A stretch of DNA of 10,773 nucleotides from Planctomycetales bacterium (GTDB lineage: Bacteria; Planctomycetota; Planctomycetia; Isosphaerales; Isosphaeraceae). The translations under genes and the position numbers were made by a program. How positions within the stretch are numbered: position 1 is the first letter of the stretch; each line of letters starts with the position of its first letter. Shown here piece after piece: positions 1 to 5,079 of this stretch. The notes beneath the pieces were generated by a model. It had not been told where the DNA came from. It made no database searches and saw only the letters and a program-made list of their open reading frames with translations. Location of the stretch: NCBI GenBank assembly GCA_027435495.1, contig DAHZZC010000858.1, positions 1-10,773 of the forward strand. Reading direction: 5' to 3'.

Positions 1-90
1 CCCGCCCACACGGGCCTCTTCCATCCCGAGTCATCCAGGGACGACCCGCAGGAGGAGCGGCGGGCCCCGAGTTTTCATGGAGCTGCCGCC

Positions 91-471
91 ATGGCCACGA
101 GGTTGTTCATCGGGAATCTACCCCGGGAAGTTAGCGACGCCGAACTCGAAGGGGTCTTCGCCGAGTTCGGCACCGTCCAGAGCGTCGAGATCATGCGGGA
201 CCGCCAGACCGGGCTGGGCAAGGGCTTCGGTTATGTCGAAATGGGGAGCGACACCGAGGCACAGGCCGCCATCAAGGGATTGCAGGACCGCGAAGTCGTC
301 GGCCGGAAGCTGACGGTCGACAACGCCAAGCCTCGCAAGTATCGGAGCGGTGGCCTCGACGCCGGTTTCGGCGGGGGTTACGGTGGCGGCGGCGGATACG
401 GTGGCGGCGGCGGATACGGCGGTGGTGGCGGCGGCGGCGGATATCGGAGCGGCGGACGCGGTCGCTATTGA
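91..471 (+). CDS. Single-RRM RNA-binding protein with glycine-rich C-terminal tail
   Basis: A 126-residue protein expected to bind single-stranded RNA in the cytoplasm. One complete RNA recognition motif fills residues 3-80: RNP2 is LFIGNL (5-10) and RNP1 is KGFGYVEM (44-51), with aromatic residues F6, F46 and Y48 at the usual RNA-stacking positions. Residues 84-126 form a Gly/Tyr tail built on G-G-G-G-Y units, ending in an Arg/Gly segment. This layout matches the short bacterial RRM proteins of cyanobacteria and planctomycetes and resembles plant glycine-rich RNA-binding proteins. In cyanobacteria some members respond to cold; nothing here shows that directly. The ATG at 91 is preferred because GGAG (79-82) lies 8 bases upstream; an ATG at 77 is in another frame without homology. 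Downstream genes are two exoribonucleases, so a role in RNA turnover or structure is plausible but inferred. Confidence 0.93.
   Translation: MATRLFIGNLPREVSDAELEGVFAEFGTVQSVEIMRDRQTGLGKGFGYVEMGSDTEAQAAIKGLQDREVVGRKLTVDNAKPRKYRSGGLDAGFGGGYGGGGGYGGGGGYGGGGGGGGYRSGGRGRY
379..444 (+). repeat. 18-bp tandem repeat encoding the Gly/Tyr tail
   Basis: Two perfect 18-bp copies (379-396 and 397-414, each beginning TACGGTGGCGGC) are followed by a longer, diverged GGC/GGT-rich third copy. They encode Y-G-G-G-G-G units in the RRM protein's tail. Such in-frame repeats can change copy number by slippage, so tail length may vary between strains. Confidence 0.8.
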
Positions 472-504
472 TTCCGACTCCTCCGAACCCGACCGGACCA
501 AAAT

Positions 505-533
505 GGCGATCCCCCGGCAATCCCGGGGGCGCC
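505..533 (+). terminator. Strong GC hairpin after the RRM gene, probable terminator
   Basis: CCCCCGG (511-517) pairs with CCGGGGG (523-529) around a 5-base loop. The stem extends, across an AT bulge, through GGCG (505-508) with CGCC (530-533). It lies 33 bases after the RRM stop codon. There is no U-tract after it, so intrinsic termination is not certain; it could instead protect the RRM transcript's 3' end or attenuate the next gene. Confidence 0.5.
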
Positions 534-543
534 TCATCACGAA

Positions 544-548
544 AGAGG
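544..548 (+). promoter_or_regulatory. Shine-Dalgarno site setting the GTG start at 558
   Basis: AGAGG (within AAAGAGG) ends 9 bases before GTG 558. The longer in-frame TTG start at 468 has no comparable site and would run through the hairpin at 505-533, so this motif decides the start. Confidence 0.55.
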
Positions 549-557
549 TCTCCGCTC

Positions 558-737
558 GTGGCGCAGAAGCACTGGCACGTCCCGATCTCGACCCGCCCGA
601 TCTGCCCCGTCTGCAAGAAGGCCGTCTACTCAAGGGCCGGCATCCACCCGCAGTGCGCCGTCAGCCAATCCGAATCGACTCGCCCCGCTCGTCCCGAGCC
701 GGCGGATCACGATACCCCCCCTGTTCCGCCGAAATAA
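558..737 (+). CDS. Small putative zinc-binding protein (CxxC...HxxC)
   Basis: A 59-residue protein read from GTG 558. Its centre carries C16-x2-C19 and H30-x2-C33, a C-C-H-C pattern able to hold one zinc ion, in the context ICPVCKKAVYSRAGIHPQC. The C-terminal 20 or so residues are Pro/Glu/Asp rich and probably disordered. I recognise no named family; the motif looks like a lone zinc knuckle or half zinc ribbon, as found in small nucleic-acid or protein-binding factors. The start is chosen because AGAGG sits 9 bases upstream and because the conserved-looking part begins just after it; an upstream TTG (468) would add 30 low-complexity residues. It sits between an RRM protein and two ribonucleases on the same strand, with hairpins on both sides, so it may be its own transcription unit. 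Its function is unknown. Confidence 0.6.
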   Translation: MAQKHWHVPISTRPICPVCKKAVYSRAGIHPQCAVSQSESTRPARPEPADHDTPPVPPK

Positions 738-760
738 GCCCGGTACGACCGCGACCGGCC

Positions 761-785
761 GGTCCCCTGTCGATGACGAGGGGCC
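761..785 (+). terminator. Hairpin after the small zinc protein gene
   Basis: CCCCT (764-768) pairs with AGGGG (779-783). The stem extends inward by GTC/GAC with one bulged G and outward by GG/CC with one bulged T. A perfect 12-bp palindrome, GACCGGCCGGTC (753-764), abuts it. The hairpin lies 23 bases after the stop at 737 and just before the promoter at 797, which fits a transcription boundary. No U-tract follows. Confidence 0.42.
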
Positions 786-796
786 AGTCGACCGCC

Positions 797-826
797 TTGA
801 CCCCCGCGCCGGACGCCCCCTACAAT
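797..826 (+). promoter_or_regulatory. Sigma-70-type promoter for the exoribonuclease unit
   Basis: TTGACC (797-802, 5 of 6 matches to the -35 consensus) and TACAAT (821-826, 5 of 6 matches to the -10 consensus) are separated by 18 bases. Transcription would start near 833, leaving about 80 bases of leader before ATG 916. That start site lies only about 10 bases before the alternative TTG 844, which supports ATG 916 as the true start. Confidence 0.65.
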
Positions 827-915
827 CTACCCCTCGACGGGCATTGGACCCGCTCGTCCCCCCCGGCGCCCGCCGGGATTTCCTCCCTCGCCTCGGGAAT
901 GAAACAGCGGAACGC

Positions 916-1905
916 ATGAGCCGAATCTACGTCAACCAGTTGACGCACGGGGAATCGATCGACGAGGTCTTCCTGGTCACTGACAAGCAACTCCGGGCGA
1001 ATCGCCAGGGCAATCTCTACCTGCAACTCGAACTGCGGGACAAGACCGGGAGCATCGGCGCCCGCCTCTGGAACGCCACCGAAGAGCTCTCCCGATCGTT
1101 TGAACCGGGCGACTACCTCAAGATCCGGGGCAAGACTCAGGTCTTCCAGGGCTCGCTCCAGATCATCCTGACGCACCTCGACGGCATCGACGCTGGCCGA
1201 ATTCAGCCCGAGGACTTCCTGCCCCAGAGCACTCAGAACGTCGGCAAGCTGATGTCCCGGCTCCGCGAACTGCTCCTGGCGATGCGAACTCCCCACCTCC
1301 GCGCCCTGGTCGAGTGCTTCCTGATCGACGAGGACTTCGTCCGGAAGTTTACCCTCGCCCCGGCCGGGATCAAGAACCACCACGCCTACCAGGGCGGACT
1401 GGTTGAGCACGTCACCACCCTGCTCAACATCGCCGACCGGATCGCCCCGTTCTACCCGGAAGTCGACCGCGACCTCCTGCTGACCGGGATCTTCCTCCAC
1501 GACATCGGCAAGGTGAGCGAACTCTCGTACGATCGCTCCTTCTCCTATACCGACGAGGGACAGCTCGTCGGCCACCTCGTGATGGGCGTGGAGATGCTCG
1601 CGGAGAAGGTCCGGCAGTGCGATGAGCTGATGGGCGAGCCCTTCCCCCACGAGCTGCACATCCGGCTCAAGCACATGATCGTCAGCCACCACGGAGCCTA
1701 CGAATACGGGAGCCCGAAACTCCCGATGACACTCGAGGCGATGGCACTGCACCTGATCGATAATCTTGACGCCAAGATCCACGCCTATACTCGCGAGATT
1801 CGCGACGACCCCAGCCGTGAGTCGAGCTGGACCCCGTTCCACCAGAGCCTCGGCCGCCGCCTCTACAAGGGTGCCTCGACCCAGGCCGAGGACGTCGAGG
1901 TGTGA
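916..1905 (+). CDS. yhaM: 3'-5' exoribonuclease, YhaM family (OB fold + HD domain)
   Basis: A 329-residue cytoplasmic enzyme expected to degrade RNA, and perhaps single-stranded DNA, from the 3' end; B. subtilis YhaM is of similar length (a little over 310 residues). Residues about 12-95 form an OB-fold nucleic-acid-binding domain (for example GSIGARLWN, then GDYLKIRGK). Residues about 155-290 form the HD metal-dependent phosphohydrolase domain. Likely metal ligands are H165 (GLVEHV), H195-D196 (FLHDIGK), H220 (LVGHL), H258-H259 (VSHHG) and D282/D285 (LIDNLD). All expected HD positions are present, so it should be active. ATG 916 has only a weak GGA nearby. The longer TTG 844 version adds 24 unmatched residues and starts almost at the predicted transcription start. 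RNase R follows after 90 bases with no convincing terminator, so co-transcription is likely. Confidence 0.93.
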   Translation: MSRIYVNQLTHGESIDEVFLVTDKQLRANRQGNLYLQLELRDKTGSIGARLWNATEELSRSFEPGDYLKIRGKTQVFQGSLQIILTHLDGIDAGRIQPEDFLPQSTQNVGKLMSRLRELLLAMRTPHLRALVECFLIDEDFVRKFTLAPAGIKNHHAYQGGLVEHVTTLLNIADRIAPFYPEVDRDLLLTGIFLHDIGKVSELSYDRSFSYTDEGQLVGHLVMGVEMLAEKVRQCDELMGEPFPHELHIRLKHMIVSHHGAYEYGSPKLPMTLEAMALHLIDNLDAKIHAYTREIRDDPSRESSWTPFHQSLGRRLYKGASTQAEDVEV

Positions 1906-1920
1906 TCGACCAGGCCGAGG
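1876..1920 (+). repeat. Short direct repeat across the yhaM stop codon
   Basis: TCGACCCAGGCCGAGG (1876-1891) and TCGACCAGGCCGAGG (1906-1920) differ by one base and lie about 30 bases apart, on either side of the TGA at 1903-1905. This looks like a small local duplication; no regulatory role is evident. Confidence 0.55.
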
Positions 1921-1978
1921 GGTAGGCTTCGGCGCGGCGGTTGCCTAGGATGGATCGACGCCAACCCGCGATCCGACC

Positions 1979-1983
1979 GGAGG
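1979..1983 (+). promoter_or_regulatory. Shine-Dalgarno site for RNase R
   Basis: GGAGG ends 12 bases before ATG 1996, slightly long but acceptable. It directly abuts the TTG at 1984, which is therefore too close to be the start. Confidence 0.6.
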
Positions 1984-1995
1984 TTGCTGCCGCCG

Positions 1996-4344
1996 ATGCC
2001 CGACTTTACCGCCCGCGTTTTGAAATTTGTCTCCGAGCCCGATTACCGGCCCGTCACGCTCAAGGCGATGTCGAGGCGGCTGGACGTCGGCCCGGACCAG
2101 TACGCCGAATTCCGCGGGACGGTCAAACGGCTGGTCAAGGAAGCGAAACTCGAGATCGCCCGGGACAAGACCCTCCGCCAACCCGACCGGACCGGGCTGA
2201 TCGTCGGGGTCTTCCGGCGATCGCCGAAGGGCTTCGGGTTCGTCCGCCCCCACACGAGCCCAGCCGGACCACGCCTCGACCAGATCTACATCGCGCCCGA
2301 GGGCGCCAGCGACGCCTCCACCGGCGACGAGGTCGCCGTCAAGGTCACCAAACGCTCGCGACGCCCGGGAATGAACTTCGAGGGGCGGATCGTTCAGATC
2401 ATCGCCAGGGCCGCCGGCCTCTTCGTCGGGACGTATTTCGAGGAAGGAAGCGCCGGTCTCGTCCGAATCGACGGCACGAGCTTCCACGAACCCATCTACG
2501 TCGGCGATCCCGGCGCGAAGGGAGCGAGGCCCGGCGACAAGGTCGCCATCGAGATGGTCCGATACCCCACGCCTTACCTCGAGGGCGAGGGGGTGATCAC
2601 CGAAATCCTCGGCCAACGCGGCACACCCGGCGTCGACACCCTCACCATCATCCGGGCTTTCAACATCCCCGAGACCTTCGATGAGATCGTCCTCGAAGAG
2701 GCCCGCGAGCAGGCCCGAGGATTCGACGAGAATGAGATCGGCGATCGCGAGGACCTCCGCGACGTCCTGACCGTAACCATCGACCCGGCCACGGCCCGCG
2801 ACTTCGACGACGCCATCTCGCTCTCCCGAGACGAGAAGGGATTCTGGAGCCTGGGCGTCCACATCGCGGACGTCTCGCATTTCGTCCGGGCCGGCTCGGC
2901 ACTCGATAAGTCCGCGAGGAACCGAGGGACAAGCGTCTACCTGCCCGACCGCGTGATCCCGATGCTCCCGGAGATTCTCTCCAATAGCCTCGCCAGCCTC
3001 CAGGCCCACCGAACGCGGTTCACTGTCAGTGCCCTGCTGGAATTCAACACCGAGGGCATTTTGACCGCCAAGCGGTTCACCCGATCGGCGATCCGGGTCG
3101 ACCATCGCTTCTCCTACGAGGAGGCGATGGCCGTCATGAAGGCACCCGGAGCCGAGCACACCGATCTGGCGCCGAAGGTCGCGACCATGCTCGGCCAGAT
3201 GCTCGAACTGGCGATGATCCTTCGTCGACGGCGTTTCACCCGAGGGGCGCTCGAGCTCAACCTCCCCGAGATCGAAATCGAACTGGACCCGCAAGGCGCC
3301 GTCGTCGGGGCCCATCTGGCCCTCCACGACGAAAGCCACCAGGTGATCGAGGAGTTCATGCTCGCGGCGAACGAGGCGGTCGCCAGCACCCTCTCGGCAC
3401 AGGACATTTTGTTCCTGCGCCGGGCCCACGCCGCACCCGAGCCGTTCAAGCTCGACGAATTCGCCGAGTTCGCTGAGAGCCTGGGCTTCCCCATCGAACA
3501 GGCACAGAGCCGGTTCGAGCTGCAAAAAGTGCTCGCGCAGGCGGCCGGCCGGCCGGAAGAATATGCCGTCCATTACGGCCTGCTCCGAAGTCTCAAGCAG
3601 GCCAACTACACGCCCGAGCCCCAGGAGCATTACGCGCTGGCGAGCGAGGATTACTGCCACTTCACCTCGCCGATTCGCCGATACCCCGACCTCCAGGTCC
3701 ACCGGCAACTCATCGCCTGGCTCGACGGCCGACGGCCATCAAACCGACACGACGAACTGGTCGTCCTGGGCGAGCACTGCACCCGGACCGAGCGGAGGGC
3801 CGAGTCGGCCGAGCGCGAACTGATTCGGGTCAAGCTGCTGACCTATCTCGAAGGACGGATCGGCGAGTCGTTCCATGCGGTGATCGTCCGCGTCGAGGAC
3901 TTCGGCCTCTTCTGCCGGCTGGTGGATCTACCCGTCGAGGGGCTGGTCCACGTCACCTCGCTCGCCGACGATTACTACTATCGAGAAGAAGGGACGCATA
4001 CCCTGGTCGGCCGACGCTCGGGACTCCGCCACCGACTTGGCGACCGAACGATCGTCCACATCGCCCACGTGGACGTGGACCGCCGAATCCTCGATCTCAT
4101 CCTGGTCGATTCGCTGAGGGAACCGACCAACCTCCCTCGTCGCTCGGATGACCGAGAGGCTCGACCGCCCCGGGCGGTCGGACCGCGGGCCAATTCCTCC
4201 GAGGATCGATCTCCTCACGCCCAAAGCGAGCCTACGGGACCGCGTCCCGTACCCAAACGGCCTGCCAGGGAGACCAGGAAAGGCAAGCCAGAGGCGCGGA
4301 CTCGACCGGAACCGCGTTCCCGGAAGGGTCGAAAGAAGCGCTGA
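1996..4344 (+). CDS. rnr: Ribonuclease R (RNB-family 3'-5' exoribonuclease)
   Basis: A 782-residue processive 3'-5' exoribonuclease that degrades structured RNA; E. coli RNase R has 813 residues. Domains in order: N-terminal winged helix (about 4-62); first cold-shock/OB domain (about 67-120, with KGFGFV at 78-83); second OB domain (about 128-205); RNB catalytic domain (about 250-600); S1 RNA-binding domain (621-704); basic tail (706-782). The catalytic signature is intact, with Mg2+ ligands D263, D269, D271 and D272 in IDPATARDFDDA. The second RNB signature HFTSPIRRYPD starts at H555, with R561 as the likely catalytic arginine. The Arg/Lys/Pro-rich tail is probably disordered and RNA- or ribosome-binding, like the E. 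coli lysine-rich tail. ATG 1996 is chosen over TTG 1984 because GGAGG needs spacing. It probably shares a transcript with the YhaM-type nuclease 90 bases upstream. The winged helix and two OB domains favour RNase R over RNase II. Confidence 0.96.
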   Translation: MPDFTARVLKFVSEPDYRPVTLKAMSRRLDVGPDQYAEFRGTVKRLVKEAKLEIARDKTLRQPDRTGLIVGVFRRSPKGFGFVRPHTSPAGPRLDQIYIAPEGASDASTGDEVAVKVTKRSRRPGMNFEGRIVQIIARAAGLFVGTYFEEGSAGLVRIDGTSFHEPIYVGDPGAKGARPGDKVAIEMVRYPTPYLEGEGVITEILGQRGTPGVDTLTIIRAFNIPETFDEIVLEEAREQARGFDENEIGDREDLRDVLTVTIDPATARDFDDAISLSRDEKGFWSLGVHIADVSHFVRAGSALDKSARNRGTSVYLPDRVIPMLPEILSNSLASLQAHRTRFTVSALLEFNTEGILTAKRFTRSAIRVDHRFSYEEAMAVMKAPGAEHTDLAPKVATMLGQMLELAMILRRRRFTRGALELNLPEIEIELDPQGAVVGAHLALHDESHQVIEEFMLAANEAVASTLSAQDILFLRRAHAAPEPFKLDEFAEFAESLGFPIEQAQSRFELQKVLAQAAGRPEEYAVHYGLLRSLKQANYTPEPQEHYALASEDYCHFTSPIRRYPDLQVHRQLIAWLDGRRPSNRHDELVVLGEHCTRTERRAESAERELIRVKLLTYLEGRIGESFHAVIVRVEDFGLFCRLVDLPVEGLVHVTSLADDYYYREEGTHTLVGRRSGLRHRLGDRTIVHIAHVDVDRRILDLILVDSLREPTNLPRRSDDREARPPRAVGPRANSSEDRSPHAQSEPTGPRPVPKRPARETRKGKPEARTRPEPRSRKGRKKR

Positions 4345-4366
4345 GCGATCGATCCCGCGCGACGAT

Positions 4367-4391
4367 GGCCCGAGAATCGGACCGATGGGCC
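4367..4391. terminator. Possible two-way terminator hairpin between convergent genes
   Basis: GGCCC (4367-4371) pairs with GGGCC (4387-4391), with an inner ATC/GAT helix around a short loop and a GAGA bulge. It sits between the RNase R stop and the stop codon of the minus-strand zinc-ribbon gene. It has no U-tract on either strand, so the call is tentative. Confidence 0.25.
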
Positions 4392-4705
4392 TACGCCCTG
4401 TCCCTGTTCCTGGATTCCGGTTGGAGCTGTTCCAGCTTGCGGTAGATGTCCTCGCTATCGGGCAGCTCCACCACAAGCGCCCTCCGCCACTCGGGCTCGA
4501 GTTCCACCAGGAAAACCCATTTCGAGCATCGTTCGCAGGTCCCGAGCAACCGACTCGGCTCGTTTTCGTCGGGCTGAATCAGGTTCAGGGGCGAGCGACA
4601 CTCCGGGCAACAAAGCACGCGCGCGCCACGCCCCGCAGCGATCGTTCGAACGGCGAACGGCAGAATCGACGACGGCACCATCGGTACCGGCTTGTGGGAA
4701 GGCAC
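4391..4705 (-). CDS. Small zinc-ribbon protein, function unknown
   Basis: A 104-residue protein with two CxxC knuckles: C33-P-E-C36 (preceded by another Cys, C32) and C57-E-R-C60, 20 residues apart. This is a classic four-cysteine zinc ribbon. After it come an aromatic/hydrophobic segment (KWVFLVELEPEWRR) and an acidic C-terminus. I recognise no named family; such small ribbons occur as nucleic-acid-binding or protein-interaction modules and are common among unnamed planctomycete proteins. Start: GTG 4705, with a near-perfect AAGGAGG 5 bases upstream on the minus strand. It converges on RNase R with a 46-base gap and has a plausible promoter about 110 bases upstream, so it is probably transcribed alone. 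Function is not inferable from context. Confidence 0.8.
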   Translation of the reverse strand: MPSHKPVPMVPSSILPFAVRTIAAGRGARVLCCPECRSPLNLIQPDENEPSRLLGTCERCSKWVFLVELEPEWRRALVVELPDSEDIYRKLEQLQPESRNRDRA

Positions 4706-4710
4706 AGCAG

Positions 4711-4717
4711 CCTCCTT
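4711..4717 (-). promoter_or_regulatory. Shine-Dalgarno site setting the GTG start at 4705
   Basis: On the minus strand AAGGAGG lies 5 bases before GTG 4705. It is the best ribosome-binding site in this stretch. It fixes the start at GTG rather than the in-frame ATG eight codons later. Confidence 0.75.
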
Positions 4718-4812
4718 GACTGAGAACCGGCAGCAAAATTGAGAAGGATGGATTCCGAGAGAAGTCGAGCAGGGCCGACGTCGCCTTCGACGGGCCCCAT
4801 CTTTTCAATGCC

Positions 4813-4840
4813 ATCATAAGCTGCAAGCAATGTATTGCAA
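4813..4840 (-). promoter_or_regulatory. Probable promoter of the zinc-ribbon gene with overlapping palindrome
   Basis: On the minus strand, TTGCAA (4835-4840, 4 of 6 matches to -35) and TATGAT (4813-4818, 5 of 6 matches to -10) are 16 bases apart. A GCAAT-GT-ATTGC inverted repeat (4827-4838) overlaps the -35 box and spacer, which is where a repressor would sit. The predicted leader is about 100 bases. A binding factor is not known. Confidence 0.42.
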
Positions 4841-5063
4841 GGCAAATCCCGCCAAAAAGTCCGAGCGGTCGCCCTATCTCTTCCAGTCATTGTCATCGGA
4901 ACGGCTTTCCAAAGAAGACGGGCCTGGCGGTTCGTCTGGGTCATCTGCATTCCGATCTTCCCATTGGGGGACATCGCTGGCAAAATCGCGCGGCCCCAGG
5001 CTCGCAGTGGGGCCCAATCGACGAGACAAGGAAAAGCGGGGGCGATCGCGGCTTACGGCCGGC

Positions 5064-5070
5064 AAGGAGG
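5064..5070 (+). promoter_or_regulatory. Shine-Dalgarno site setting the GTG start at 5080
   Basis: AAGGAGG ends 9 bases before GTG 5080. The reading frame from there starts with a signal peptide, so the two observations support each other. Confidence 0.75.
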
Positions 5071-5079
5071 ACAGAAGCC

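Larger units (their letters stand above)
4706..5079. other. 374-base intergenic stretch without a convincing gene
   Basis: The left end holds the leader and promoter of the minus-strand zinc-ribbon gene; the right end holds the ribosome-binding site of the HEAT-repeat gene. By eye it is less GC-rich than its neighbours between about 4720 and 5000. Several open frames cross it, but none has a good start, ribosome site or recognisable domain. The minus-strand frame ending at 4874 has a curious acidic, Trp-containing C-terminus (DVPQWEDRNADDPDEPP) but only TTG starts without a Shine-Dalgarno site. It may be a gene remnant. No clear promoter for the HEAT-repeat gene was found. Confidence 0.5.

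Noticed and set aside
4..15. GCCC-ACAC-GGGC mini-hairpin at the window edge as terminator of an upstream gene
   Set aside because: Only 4 bp of stem, no U-tract, and the upstream gene is outside the window.
77..90. ATG at 77 as an alternative start near the RRM gene
   Set aside because: It is in a different frame, and its product has no RRM. GGAG at 79-82 serves ATG 91.
350..919. 189-codon + strand frame spanning the RRM tail, hairpins and promoter
   Set aside because: It has no ribosome site, starts inside the Gly-repeat region in another frame, and crosses two predicted transcription boundaries.
820..1842. 340-codon minus-strand open frame antisense to the YhaM-family gene
   Set aside because: It overlaps the clear OB/HD nuclease and the predicted promoter; the Val/Asp/Glu-rich product is typical of an antisense shadow.
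1946..1951. TAGGAT as a -10 box for a separate RNase R promoter
   Set aside because: No -35-like element at the proper distance; co-transcription from 797-826 is simpler.
1941..2684. 247-codon + strand frame overlapping the start of RNase R
   Set aside because: The product is almost all Arg/Pro/Gly/His, and the frame carrying the winged-helix and OB domains is the real one.
1945..3708. 587-codon minus-strand open frame inside the RNase R gene
   Set aside because: RNase R is unambiguous on the + strand; the antisense product has no recognisable domain and is a codon-bias shadow.
4898..4902. GGAAC as an ECF-type -35 element upstream of the HEAT-repeat gene
   Set aside because: No CGTC-like -10 partner occurs 15-17 bases downstream.
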